A stretch of 28,473 bases of DNA, from positions 1-28,473 of the forward strand of contig QNUZ01000005.1 in assembly GCA_004347865.1 (NCBI GenBank). The letters run 5' to 3'. Each line of letters begins with the position of its first letter. Position 1 is the first letter of the stretch. A program made the position numbers and the translations under genes. The DNA is from Archaeoglobi archaeon. Lineage in GTDB: Archaea > Halobacteriota > Archaeoglobi > Archaeoglobales > Archaeoglobaceae. Positions 6,473 through 13,824 of this stretch are shown piece by piece. The notes beneath the pieces were generated by a model. It was not told where the DNA came from and did no database searches. It saw only the letters and a list, made by a program, of their open reading frames with translations.

Positions 6473-7262
6473 CTAGGGGTGGTTTTTTAACTATTCCCCT
6501 CTCTTCAGCCATTTCAAATAGCAAATCTATGGCCTTCAAAACTTTCTCAGGCATTTCCAGCGTGTAATCGTTTACATACATCAACACGAACTTTTTTAGC
6601 CTCTCTCTGCTCATCCCGCGGGCGTATCTCTGAGCATAGTTTAATGCTTCTTCCGGATTCTCAAGGGCATACTTTATGCTCCTCTTCATCGCTCTTAGGA
6701 ATTCTCTCTGCAATTCCAGGTTCAGATCCCTTCTTATTGCATTAACACCAAGAGGTAGCGGAAGCCTGGTCTTGGAGTGCCACCACTCGTATAAGTCCAG
6801 AACCTTTTTTAGTCCATGATCCTCGTAGCTCAGCTGGGCTTCGTGGATCAGAAGTCCCGCTTGAACTTCATCCTTTTTAACCGCATCCAAAATCCTGTCG
6901 AATCTCATTTCAACGGTTTTTGCATCGATTGCAAGCTTTAGCAGAAGGCAGGCAGTTGTTAGCTTTCCAGGGACTGCAACAGTTGCATTTTTTAGCGATA
7001 CATCTTCCTTAGAGACAACAACTGGTCCATAACCGTCTCCAACGCTTGCTCCAGCAGAAAGAAGCCTATATCGATCTGCGACATATGCGTAAGCATGCAC
7101 AGATAAAGCTGTGACTTCGTATTCACTCATGAATGCCTTTCTGTTGAGGGATTCAATGTCCTCGACTACGTTTTCAATTTCGAAGCTTACCGGGATCTTC
7201 CCGTTCGTCATTGCGTAGAACATGAATGCATCGTCGGCATCGGGAGTATGTGCAACTCGCAT
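6450..7262 (-). CDS. mqnD: 1,4-dihydroxy-6-naphthoate synthase (MqnD)
   Basis: A 270-residue enzyme converting cyclic dehypoxanthinyl futalosine to 1,4-dihydroxy-6-naphthoate. The start RVAHTPDADDAFMFYAM, the SLNRKAFMSEYEVTALSVHAY segment, GDGYGPVVVSK near residue 76 and the strongly diagnostic LLIHEAQLSYEDHGLKKVLD near 137 identify it; the His in this last block is the proposed catalytic residue in characterised MqnD. First gene of the mqn operon. The TATA-like TTTATGA on the minus strand (7282-7288) is centred about 23 bases before the ATG with no Shine-Dalgarno, so the transcript is probably leaderless. The enzymes needed to remove the base from (amino)futalosine (MqnB, or a deaminase plus MqnB or an MTA nucleosidase) are not in the window. 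Confidence 0.93.
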   Translation of the reverse strand: MRVAHTPDADDAFMFYAMTNGKIPVSFEIENVVEDIESLNRKAFMSEYEVTALSVHAYAYVADRYRLLSAGASVGDGYGPVVVSKEDVSLKNATVAVPGKLTTACLLLKLAIDAKTVEMRFDRILDAVKKDEVQAGLLIHEAQLSYEDHGLKKVLDLYEWWHSKTRLPLPLGVNAIRRDLNLELQREFLRAMKRSIKYALENPEEALNYAQRYARGMSRERLKKFVLMYVNDYTLEMPEKVLKAIDLLFEMAEERGIVKKPPLDVLRDVD

Positions 7263-7281
7263 ATCGGGATTTTTTGGTAAT

Positions 7282-7288
7282 TCATAAA
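7282..7288 (-). promoter_or_regulatory. TATA-like box of the mqn operon
   Basis: TTTATGA on the minus strand, centred about 23 bases upstream of the mqnD ATG, within the 42-base gap after the antiporter gene. A weak match to the archaeal consensus. Confidence 0.35.
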
Positions 7289-7304
7289 TGCATTACTGAA
7301 ACTA

Positions 7305-8972
7305 CTAAAGTGATATTCTTTTCAACTTTATATAGCCTATCACGAGCACTGCAAAAAAGAGTGCAAGAACTAAAAGGACGATGAATTGGGCTATATCCAG
7401 GTTGTATGTTCTGTTCACCATAGCGACCAAGAAATTACTGGATGTGAGAAGAGCCAAACCGAAACTTATAAGCAAGAGCGAGATAGATGTTGTTCCAACA
7501 AGAACCTCTTCTAATACATAACCCGATCTTTCTTCTCTGACAAAAATCGAGCACAACTCTTTTGCATGTTTTCTCGTGTTAATGGCAGTCAGAATGATTG
7601 TCAAAACTATTGTAGAAAGCACGACTATTGAGATGTAAATGCTTAGGGTCGGTAATAGGAGATCGGAAATGTATAGAAATGCAGATCCGAGTGCGATAGT
7701 CAAAAAGAGGACTAAGACGTTTCTGAGAATTCTGAAAAATGTTTCACGGACGAAGTCACTAGCCTTGCCCTCTGTAATCCTAGAGACATTTGCTGAAATC
7801 TTATCCACAACAGTCTTTACCTCACTTGGCACAGCGGAGGATATTCTGGCAGCGTAATTATCCGCATTCCTGCTCAGCTTTGAAGAGATCAGGGCGCCAA
7901 GAATAACCGAGAATGCAGAAAGAGTTAAGAACTCCGCATGGACTAATCCCAGTCTTGTCGCTTCATAGGTTATTACCATCCCGAATTCTCCAACGCAGCT
8001 TGCGGTAAAACCGATTTTTAAACTCTCCTCTAAACTTTTTCCTGTGGTGAGCCAGTTTGCAGATGTGAAGGCCAGAAATCTCAGGAGGACAATTATGGGG
8101 GCCAGCAAAAGTAATGGGCTGACTATATTTGTCATTCCGGCTTCCGTGCCGAGAACGACGAAGAACACAATTAGAAACATCTCCCTGAGAGGTCTCAGAT
8201 ACTCGCCGATTTCAGTATTTTTCGGATGCGCTGAAAGCGCTATTCCAGCGGCAAAGGCACCTAATGCTGGGGATAAACCGAAGGATCTTGAAATAACTGC
8301 GAAAAGAAAAGCTGAACCAAGTATTATTGCAACTCCGGGTTCGTTTATCTCGATTACCCAAATAAAGACCCTTCTAATGACCGTTATTCCGACAGCGATG
8401 AGAATTGTGGTTATCAGTATGGAAAGGGATAGCAATCTAATTAACTGCGTGGGATCTAAGCTCCCTAATCTAAGACTCGGGAGGATTGCGAGTATCAGTA
8501 TTGCGTAAATATCTTCTAAAACCATGACCATGAGTATTTCTCTTCTGGTCTTTTCAGATAAGCCCAGACCTAGCAGAAGGCTGAATACAATAGCAGTGCT
8601 GCTGAAAGAGGCCACAGCTGCAAGAATTAGGGTTTCCAAAAAATTCAGCTTCAGAATTGTGCCAAAAAGCAATGCAAAGAGGAATGCGAAGAATATCTCG
8701 AAGCCCAAGATTATCAAGGGGGTCAGATTCATTTTTCTGATTTTTTCAATTCCCACCTCTCGTCCGATCTCGAAAACCAGCAATGTGATGGCTACGTCAG
8801 AAAAAAAGTTGAGAAACTCGGTATTCGCTTTTAAAATTTCCGCAAAGAAGAGGCTGAGCAAGACTCCAGTTGTTATATAACCTGCAATACGAGAAAAACC
8901 AGCCCTCTCAAATATGTAGGCCACAAGTGCAGAAAATCCCAGAAACACGGAAAGGAGAAGATAAATCTCCAT
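7305..8972 (-). CDS. CPA2-family cation:proton antiporter (Kef/NapA-type)
   Basis: A 555-residue integral membrane protein. The N-terminal ~380 residues form the monovalent cation:proton antiporter domain with about a dozen hydrophobic helices, including FSDVAITLLVFEIGREVGI, FSSTAIVFSLLLGLGL, LEDIYAILILAI, LSPALGAFAAGIALSAHP and the GFTASCVGEFGMVI helix. The C-terminal ~170 residues add a soluble linker and four more hydrophobic segments, without the TrkA-N nucleotide-binding domain seen in KefB/KefC. It probably exchanges Na+ or K+ for protons; the ion cannot be assigned. ATG at 8970-8972 (MEIYLLLSVFLGF) is preferred; the longer open frame to 9038 would run over the TATA boxes of this gene and of aIF2-beta. 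Confidence 0.8.
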   Translation of the reverse strand: MEIYLLLSVFLGFSALVAYIFERAGFSRIAGYITTGVLLSLFFAEILKANTEFLNFFSDVAITLLVFEIGREVGIEKIRKMNLTPLIILGFEIFFAFLFALLFGTILKLNFLETLILAAVASFSSTAIVFSLLLGLGLSEKTRREILMVMVLEDIYAILILAILPSLRLGSLDPTQLIRLLSLSILITTILIAVGITVIRRVFIWVIEINEPGVAIILGSAFLFAVISRSFGLSPALGAFAAGIALSAHPKNTEIGEYLRPLREMFLIVFFVVLGTEAGMTNIVSPLLLLAPIIVLLRFLAFTSANWLTTGKSLEESLKIGFTASCVGEFGMVITYEATRLGLVHAEFLTLSAFSVILGALISSKLSRNADNYAARISSAVPSEVKTVVDKISANVSRITEGKASDFVRETFFRILRNVLVLFLTIALGSAFLYISDLLLPTLSIYISIVVLSTIVLTIILTAINTRKHAKELCSIFVREERSGYVLEEVLVGTTSISLLLISFGLALLTSSNFLVAMVNRTYNLDIAQFIVLLVLALFFAVLVIGYIKLKRISL

Positions 8973-9048
8973 TCGATAAGAAGTTAACTCAAAGGTGAAT
9001 TTAAAATTTTCGAGAACCGTTAAATACAACCTCGACAACTCTTCTTAG
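8973..9048. promoter_or_regulatory. Divergent promoters of the antiporter and aIF2-beta
   Basis: TTAAATAC at 9020-9027 is centred 25 bases before the aIF2-beta ATG (9049); TTTAAAAT at 9000-9007 lies about 31 bases from the minus-strand antiporter ATG (8972). Neither start has a Shine-Dalgarno, pointing to leaderless or near-leaderless transcripts. Confidence 0.5.
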
Positions 9049-9456
9049 ATGGAGAGCTACGAGAATTTGTTGGAAAGGGCTCTGGAGAAACTATCACAAA
9101 GGCCTGTGTTGAGGAAGGAGCGATTTGAGATACCGAGGGTCAGTGTTACAAGAGAAGGACCGAGGACTATACTCAGAAATCTTACGCAGATAGCAAAGAC
9201 CCTGAACAGAAGCGAGGATCACATCTACAAGTATCTCGTGAAATCTCTGGGAACTGCTGGAATGGTGGATAACGGAAGACTGATACTGCAGGGAAAATTT
9301 TCAGAGGAGGAAATTCAAAAGGAGATAAACGAGTACGTAAAGCTATATGTACTCTGCAAGGAGTGCAATGCTCCGGATACTGAGCTTGTAAAGGAGGAGA
9401 GAGTGACTTTTCTCCGCTGTCTTGCATGCGGCGCTAAGCAGCCAGTAAAAGGATGA
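9049..9456 (+). CDS. Translation initiation factor aIF2 subunit beta
   Basis: A 135-residue beta subunit of the heterotrimeric factor that delivers initiator Met-tRNA to the small ribosomal subunit. It has the N-terminal helix, the central alpha/beta domain with REGPRTILRNLTQIAKTLNR and HIYKYLVKSLGTAG near residues 35-70, and the C-terminal zinc ribbon with C103, C106, C124 and C127 (CKEC...CLAC). Length is the archaeal norm. Transcription is predicted to be leaderless from the TATA box at 9020-9027. The stop codon overlaps the start of the DUF424 gene (ATGA), indicating a two-gene operon. Confidence 0.92.
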   Translation: MESYENLLERALEKLSQRPVLRKERFEIPRVSVTREGPRTILRNLTQIAKTLNRSEDHIYKYLVKSLGTAGMVDNGRLILQGKFSEEEIQKEINEYVKLYVLCKECNAPDTELVKEERVTFLRCLACGAKQPVKG

Positions 9457-9749
9457 AATTCAGAATGAAAATCTACAGAGTTCGTGGCGAAGTGCTCGTT
9501 GCCGTTTGCGATTCAGAGTTAGTCGGCAAAACATTCAGGGAGGGAAATCTCAAGATTGAAGTTAAGGAAGATTTTTACGGAACCGAGGATTTCGATGAAA
9601 AAGAAGTTGAGGAGGCGCTGAAGAGGGCTACGATTGCAAATATCACTGGAAAAAGGGCCGTCGAGCTTGCTATCAGGATTGGGATTGTTGACCGGGAAAG
9701 AGTTTTGAGAATAGGAGACTGCCTTCACGCCCAGATGGTACTAATGTGA
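9453..9749 (+). CDS. DUF424 family protein
   Basis: A 98-residue soluble protein of the archaeal DUF424 family (COG2412), of unknown function, often found beside translation genes. Typical features are a beta-rich N-terminus (VLVAVCDSELVGKTFREG), the acidic middle, and the C-terminal ATIANITGKRAVELAI followed by IGDCLHAQMVLM. ATG at 9453 overlaps the aIF2-beta stop; an alternative ATG at 9465 (MKIYRVRGE) has GGATGA eight bases upstream and may be the true start. The 3' end overlaps the convergent cobS gene by 25 bases. Confidence 0.8.
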   Translation: MKFRMKIYRVRGEVLVAVCDSELVGKTFREGNLKIEVKEDFYGTEDFDEKEVEEALKRATIANITGKRAVELAIRIGIVDRERVLRIGDCLHAQMVLM

Positions 9750-10423
9750 AGCGACAGTATTAGCAAACAAGAAGCAAAGACCAAGCAATTCGCGGCTCCG
9801 ACGACATCTCCGCTCACTCCGCCGAATCTCGAGCGGGAGTAGTATTTAAGGCAGAGCGTAATAAAGACTGCGAAAGCTAAAGCAAAAAGACTTTTGGGTT
9901 CAAGAACGGCAATGGTCAGTGGTATTGCACCGGCAAGGAAATCTCTTTTTCGGGCAAATTCCATGAAGTATGCACCCATCCCATTCCAGCTCGGTTTTGA
10001 AGTTGTGAGCAGAAGCAGCATTGAATACTTCGCAAAAACCTGTGAGATCACTATTTCGAAGGCTTTGACAAGTAAAAAGCTATGGTATAGGACAATGAAA
10101 TAAATGCATAGGAAAGCGACTCCTCCAGCGCCAGTTTGTACGTCCTTCATAGCCTCCCTTTTTTTATTCTTCGGTGCAAAAAAAGCATCGCCGAAATCAG
10201 CCAGACCGTCAACGTGATTTATTCCTTCAAGTGCTATGTACAAAATCAGGCAGAGCACTCCAAAGCCAAAAAATGCCGGAATTGATATCAGAGTCCCCAA
10301 GATTAGACCGATATACGGGAAGATCCAGAGATTCCTCCTGAGAACATCCACGTCTCCCTTTACGGGCAGAGTGGTCAGAAATCCTATGCTACTCTTCAGA
10401 ATTTCTAAAGCCGTGTTCCCCAT
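9725..10423 (-). CDS. cobS: Adenosylcobinamide-GDP ribazoletransferase (cobalamin synthase, CobS)
   Basis: A 232-residue membrane enzyme that joins adenosylcobinamide-GDP to alpha-ribazole (phosphate) in the last part of cobalamin nucleotide-loop assembly. The catalytic, metal-binding EGINHVDGLADFGDAFFA segment is at about residues 66-83, followed by KKREAMKDVQTGAGG, further hydrophobic helices and the C-terminal RFGGVSGDVVGAANC motif. ATG at 10421-10423 (MGNTALEILKSS) is preferred over the TTG at 10435. It overlaps the pcm gene by 35 bases and is the last gene of cobY-pcm-cobS. Its 3' end overlaps the convergent DUF424 gene. Confidence 0.92.
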   Translation of the reverse strand: MGNTALEILKSSIGFLTTLPVKGDVDVLRRNLWIFPYIGLILGTLISIPAFFGFGVLCLILYIALEGINHVDGLADFGDAFFAPKNKKREAMKDVQTGAGGVAFLCIYFIVLYHSFLLVKAFEIVISQVFAKYSMLLLLTTSKPSWNGMGAYFMEFARKRDFLAGAIPLTIAVLEPKSLFALAFAVFITLCLKYYSRSRFGGVSGDVVGAANCLVFASCLLILSLHISTIWA

Positions 10424-11042
10424 ATAGCAGAACAAACCTCACAGAGCCCCATCTTTTCTTTATTACTCTGTTTTCCTCTTTCTCCACAATATAAAGAGTT
10501 TGATAGCTTTCGCCAATCGGAATCACCATTTTTCCTCCAACTCGAAGCTGGTCTATAAGTGGTTTTGGAACATCTGGAGCGGATGCCGTAACATATATTT
10601 TGTCGTACGGGGCCTCTTCAGAGTATCCGAGACTTCCGTCTCCGACGACAACAAGCACGTTATCGTACCCCAAGGAAGAAAGGTTTCTCTTCGCAATTTC
10701 GGCGAGCTCCGGAATTCTCTCGATTGATACAACCATTCCCCTACTGCCAACAAGCTCGGCCGTTACCGCAGCATGATATCCACAGCCGGTTCCAACTTCA
10801 AGAACTTTTTCACCCTCCTTAAGCTCGAGGAGTTCGCACATTATCGCAACCATGTGCGGGGCGCTGATCGTTTGCCCGTAACCAATTGGAAGTGGTGTGT
10901 CAGCGTAAGCCTCACTTCTGTATCTCTCTGGCACGAATAAATGCCTCGGGACCTTCTTAATTGCATTGTATACTCTATCGCTCAAATTAAGCTCCTCTCG
11001 CAGCCTTTCAGCGAGTCTTATCCTTTTTTCATCGTATTCCAT
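10389..11042 (-). CDS. pcm: Protein-L-isoaspartate O-methyltransferase
   Basis: A 217-residue SAM-dependent repair enzyme that methylates isoaspartyl residues of damaged proteins. The family block YGQTISAPHM is at residues 55-64, the SAM motif VLEVGTGCGYHAA at 80-92, SIERIPELAEIAKRNL near 105, VVGDGSLGYSEEAPYDKI near 132 and the GGKMVIPIG block near 168. Length is typical. It overlaps cobY at its 5' end by 25 bases and cobS at its 3' end by 35, so it is translated within a cobalamin operon although its own function is protein repair. Confidence 0.93.
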   Translation of the reverse strand: MEYDEKRIRLAERLREELNLSDRVYNAIKKVPRHLFVPERYRSEAYADTPLPIGYGQTISAPHMVAIMCELLELKEGEKVLEVGTGCGYHAAVTAELVGSRGMVVSIERIPELAEIAKRNLSSLGYDNVLVVVGDGSLGYSEEAPYDKIYVTASAPDVPKPLIDQLRVGGKMVIPIGESYQTLYIVEKEENRVIKKRWGSVRFVLLYGEHGFRNSEE

Positions 11043-11536
11043 AAGTTCTCAGCTTTTCTTGCATCTTCAAGCGTGTTTATATTTATTACATCCTCAACTA
11101 TATAGCTTTCTTCTTCTTGTTCTCCCTCTTCAGCATATATTACGTTTATTCCGACTGCCTTACCGTCCTTAACGGCTTTTAAGGCCTTTTTTCCACACCT
11201 GTAGTAATAGGAGACGATCTCGTCGATTATTCCCTCTCTCAGGTAAACAAGATCGGAGCAGACTATTAACACGGGGCCCCTCAGCGATAGTTTTTTTATG
11301 GCTTCGTTGAAGTCCTCAATAAAACCTGTTCCACTAGCCCTGAATATCCTTATCCCAAGGCTACGGAGGTATTCCTCGGTGCTGGGTGTATAGGGTGAGG
11401 TGACCGCAATTACCTCATGAGATGATAGAGCTTTTAGTGCGTGATCGACGAGCCTGAGACCGCAAACCTCAAAAAGTGGCTTCTCCCCCGCGTTTAGTCT
11501 CTCACCCTTGCCTCCGCACATCAGCAGTGCGAGCAT
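11018..11536 (-). CDS. cobY: Adenosylcobinamide-phosphate guanylyltransferase (CobY)
   Basis: A 172-residue archaeal, non-orthologous counterpart of bacterial CobU: it transfers GMP from GTP to adenosylcobinamide phosphate, giving the substrate of CobS, encoded two genes downstream. The nucleotidyltransferase loop MCGGKGERL is at residues 6-14, GEKPLFEVCG follows, and VLIVCSDLVYL near 90 carries the metal-binding Asp. The C-terminus has the family's VGINVIYAEEG and INTLEDARKAE. The first ATG is at 11534-11536; the codon before it is TTG. First gene of cobY-pcm-cobS, divergent from the S3Ae operon. Confidence 0.88.
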   Translation of the reverse strand: MLALLMCGGKGERLNAGEKPLFEVCGLRLVDHALKALSSHEVIAVTSPYTPSTEEYLRSLGIRIFRASGTGFIEDFNEAIKKLSLRGPVLIVCSDLVYLREGIIDEIVSYYYRCGKKALKAVKDGKAVGINVIYAEEGEQEEESYIVEDVININTLEDARKAENLWNTMKKG

Positions 11537-11581
11537 CAAAAGTTTTATTAATTGCCCGAACTAAAGCCTTTGCGATCGACC
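11537..11581. promoter_or_regulatory. Divergent promoter region of cobY and the S3Ae operon
   Basis: A 45-base gap. TTTATTAA at about 11543-11550 fits a plus-strand TATA box for S3Ae with a leader of roughly nine bases. For cobY only a weak CTTTAGT box is seen on the minus strand near 11564. Confidence 0.4.
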
Positions 11582-12190
11582 ATGGCGAGGAAAAAGGTTG
11601 CAAGGGTTAAGGATAAGTGGGCTACAAAGAAGTGGTTTACTCTCCTTGCTCCTGAATATTTCGGAATGGCAGAAGTAGGTGAGACTCCGGCAAGCGATCC
11701 AGAGCTAGTAATTGGCAGAACTGTGGAAACAACGTTGGCTGACCTTACAGGGGATGCTTCGAATCAGAATCCCTATAAGAAACTGGTATTCAAGGTCCAC
11801 AAGGTTGCTGGCGAGAAGGCGTACACTAAGTTTCACAGATTCGAGCTGATGAGGGAGTACCTTAACAGCCTTGTAAGACGCAGAACGAGTAAAATCGAGG
11901 ATGTAATCGATCTTCAGACTGCGGACGGGTACAAAATCAGGGTAAAACCCGTAGTGTTTACGGTAAAAAGGTGCAAGAGCTCACAGAAGAGGGCGATAAG
12001 AGCTATTTCAAGGCAGATTGTGGAGAGCAAGAGCTCGCTTAACTTTGTCCAGTTCCTTCAGGAATGCGTGCTGGGTAAGATCCCGTCAGAGATTTACAAG
12101 GGTGCAAAGAAGATATATCCGATCAGAAGAGTTGAGATCAGAAAAATAGAGCTTCTGAGTGAGCCAAGGACAGAGGTGGTTGCTGGATGA
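11582..12190 (+). CDS. Ribosomal protein S3Ae (eS1)
   Basis: A 202-residue small-subunit protein, eS1 in the unified naming. It starts MARKKVARVKDKWATKKWFT, continues with LLAPEYFGMAEVGETPASDP, the IGRTVETTLADLTGD segment near residue 50, KFHRFELMREYLNSLVRRRTSKIEDV near 93, and the RAISRQIVESKSS and VLGKIPSEIYKGAKKIYPIRRVEIRK segments. ATG at 11582 is chosen because the open frame's earlier start (11552) lies in the promoter region. First gene of an information operon with L15e, the COG1325 protein and RNase P component 3. Confidence 0.93.
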   Translation: MARKKVARVKDKWATKKWFTLLAPEYFGMAEVGETPASDPELVIGRTVETTLADLTGDASNQNPYKKLVFKVHKVAGEKAYTKFHRFELMREYLNSLVRRRTSKIEDVIDLQTADGYKIRVKPVVFTVKRCKSSQKRAIRAISRQIVESKSSLNFVQFLQECVLGKIPSEIYKGAKKIYPIRRVEIRKIELLSEPRTEVVAG

Positions 12191-12195
12191 AGTCG

Positions 12196-12762
12196 ATGTA
12201 CGCGTTCATCGCTGAAACTTGGCAGGATGAGGAGCAGATGAAGCAGTTGATGTGGGAAAGGCTTCAGAAATGGCGAAGAGAACCAGCGATTGTAAGGATT
12301 GATAGACCTACAAGGTTGAACAGGGCGAGAACTCTTGGTTATAAGGCAAAGAGAGGAATAATAGTTGTTCGTGTTAGGGTCAGAAGGGGCGGAAGACTGC
12401 CTAGAAGGCCGAGCAGAGGAAGAAAGACGAAAAACCAGATGGTAAGCCGATTAACTCCAAAGAAAGGACTTCAGTGGATAGCAGAGGAGAGGGCAAACAG
12501 GAAGTATCCTAACATGGAAGTTCTCGGTTCCTACTGGGTTGGTGAGGACGCAAAGTTCAAGTGGTTTGAAGTAGTCCTTGTGGATCGGAGCTGTCCTGAC
12601 ATCATAGCCGACAAGGACTTAAACTGGATCACAAAGCAGAAGGGCAGGGTTTATCGCGGCTTAACACCAGCGGGCAGAAGGGCGAGAGGGCTACGCAGAA
12701 GAGGCAGGGGTGCCGAGAAGGTTAGGCCGAGCTACAGAGCGAACTTCAGAAATGAAAGGTAA
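12196..12762 (+). CDS. Ribosomal protein L15e (eL15)
   Basis: A 188-residue, strongly basic large-subunit protein, eL15. Recognised by RLQKWRREPAIVRIDRPTRLNRARTLGYKAKRG near residues 22-54, RVRVRRGGRLPRRPSRGR, the MEVLGSYWVGEDAKFKWFEVVLVD block and the C-terminal RGLTPAGRRARGLRRRG. The start MYAFIAETW at 12196 matches family N-termini; an earlier ATG at 12187 overlaps the S3Ae stop (ATGA) and would add three residues. GGATGA at 12184-12189 could serve as the ribosome site for 12196. The 3' end overlaps the next gene by 11 bases. Confidence 0.92.
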   Translation: MYAFIAETWQDEEQMKQLMWERLQKWRREPAIVRIDRPTRLNRARTLGYKAKRGIIVVRVRVRRGGRLPRRPSRGRKTKNQMVSRLTPKKGLQWIAEERANRKYPNMEVLGSYWVGEDAKFKWFEVVLVDRSCPDIIADKDLNWITKQKGRVYRGLTPAGRRARGLRRRGRGAEKVRPSYRANFRNER

Positions 12763-13186
12763 AATCGAATGGATTAAAGTTTCGGCAGTTGTTCACTCGA
12801 CTGAGAGCCGGGAGAAAGTTTCCCAGGCTATTGCCAATCTTTTTCCTTTTGAATTCGAAATTCAGGTTAGCAGGGCTTCAGGCCATTATGGCAATCCACT
12901 TGAATTTTTGGAGGTTGAGCTGAAAAATAGCTCGGAAATAAAGTCGTTCTGGAAAAATTTCGTTAAACTGCTTGAAGATCAAAGGGAGATTTTGCTGAAC
13001 ACACTTGATGAAAGATTGGATGCGCAGAACATTTTGCACATAAGACTTGACAAGCAAAAAGCTTATCTTGGCAAAATAGAGCTCTCAAGTGTAGATCCAA
13101 TAGCGGTCAAGGTCAAACTGGTTGTATATCCAGCAAAAAGGGAAAAGGCACTGGAATTCGCAAGGGAGCTATGTTCGATTTCGTGA
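12752..13186 (+). CDS. COG1325-family RNA-binding protein (predicted exosome-associated)
   Basis: A 144-residue protein of the archaeal COG1325 (DUF54) family, predicted RNA-binding and long noted for genomic linkage with the exosome, RNase P and ribosomal proteins. Visible features are IEWIKVSAVVHSTESREKV at the start, SRASGHYGNPLEFLEVELK near residue 45 and HIRLDKQKAYLGKIEL near 95. ATG at 12752 overlaps the L15e 3' end by 11 bases; the open frame's earlier start (12710) is inside L15e. The downstream gene, RNase P component 3, begins before this gene ends. The biochemical role is inferred from context only. Confidence 0.8.
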   Translation: MKGKIEWIKVSAVVHSTESREKVSQAIANLFPFEFEIQVSRASGHYGNPLEFLEVELKNSSEIKSFWKNFVKLLEDQREILLNTLDERLDAQNILHIRLDKQKAYLGKIELSSVDPIAVKVKLVVYPAKREKALEFARELCSIS

Positions 13187-13761
13187 GATTTTGCCCGCCG
13201 AAAGTTGATCTTGGATTTGAAGGTTTCGTTGTTCTGAGCGAGAAACCCCAAAAGGAAGGATATTATGGCTACATTGTTAGGGCCGAAAACAGCAGAGAGC
13301 TGAGAGAGAAGCTTAAGGGCATCGAAAATGCCATTGTTGCCGTTGATTGCCCTTCTGGACTTTGCAAAGAGGCTGTGATGAGAAAAAAAGTTGACATACT
13401 TTTGGACAGCGAGAGAAGGGAGTTGGATTATGCAACCATAAAGCTTGCAAGCGAAAAAGATGTTGCGATAGAGTTCGGAATCTCGAAGTTTTTGTCAACA
13501 AGAGGGCTAAGAAGGTCTTTGCTTTTCGCAAGATTGAAGCAGGAGATAAAAGTGGTAAATAAGTTCGAGACTCCATTTATAATAACTTCTTCTGCGGAAA
13601 ACGTCTACCAGCTCAGGACAAGAAAGCAAATCGAAAAATTCTTCTCTTATTTTGGCCTTGACGTCAAGAAGGCCAGATTCTTCGCTGAGAGAATCGTCAG
13701 AAGATACTTCGACAGTTCCTATGTTATGGACGGATTTTATGTGGAGTCCAGTGGTCCTTAA
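13171..13761 (+). CDS. rnp3: RNase P protein component 3 (Rpp30 homologue)
   Basis: A 196-residue protein subunit of RNase P, which matures tRNA 5' ends. It has the TIM-barrel-like PHP-related fold; visible markers are FVRFCPPKVDLGFEGFVVLSE, VDILLDSERRELDYATIKLASEKDVAIEFGIS near residues 74-104, FETPFIITSSAENVYQLRTRKQIEKFFSYFGLD near 132 and the AERIVRR helix near 171. GGGAG lies just before the ATG. Overlaps the COG1325 gene by 16 bases. Last gene of the S3Ae operon. Confidence 0.9.
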   Translation: MFDFVRFCPPKVDLGFEGFVVLSEKPQKEGYYGYIVRAENSRELREKLKGIENAIVAVDCPSGLCKEAVMRKKVDILLDSERRELDYATIKLASEKDVAIEFGISKFLSTRGLRRSLLFARLKQEIKVVNKFETPFIITSSAENVYQLRTRKQIEKFFSYFGLDVKKARFFAERIVRRYFDSSYVMDGFYVESSGP

Positions 13762-13784
13762 GTTCAATCCGCTTTCAAAGTTCT

Positions 13785-13802
13785 TTCGGAAATATTAAAA
13801 TA
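13785..13802 (+). promoter_or_regulatory. BRE and TATA box of the tes operon
   Basis: TTCGGAAA followed by TATTAAAAT (13793-13801), centred about 28 bases before the ATG at 13825. A good archaeal BRE-TATA pair; the transcript is probably leaderless. Confidence 0.55.
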
Positions 13803-13824
13803 CCCGTAAACATTAATCGGACTG

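Noticed and set aside
8044..8880. Long plus-strand open frames inside the antiporter gene
   Set aside because: They are antisense shadows: rich in Ser, Lys, Arg and Ile, with no domain, no promoter and no ribosome site.
7305..8972. KefB/KefC glutathione-gated potassium efflux system
   Set aside because: No TrkA-N nucleotide-binding domain or regulatory loop is visible; only a general CPA2 antiporter call is justified.
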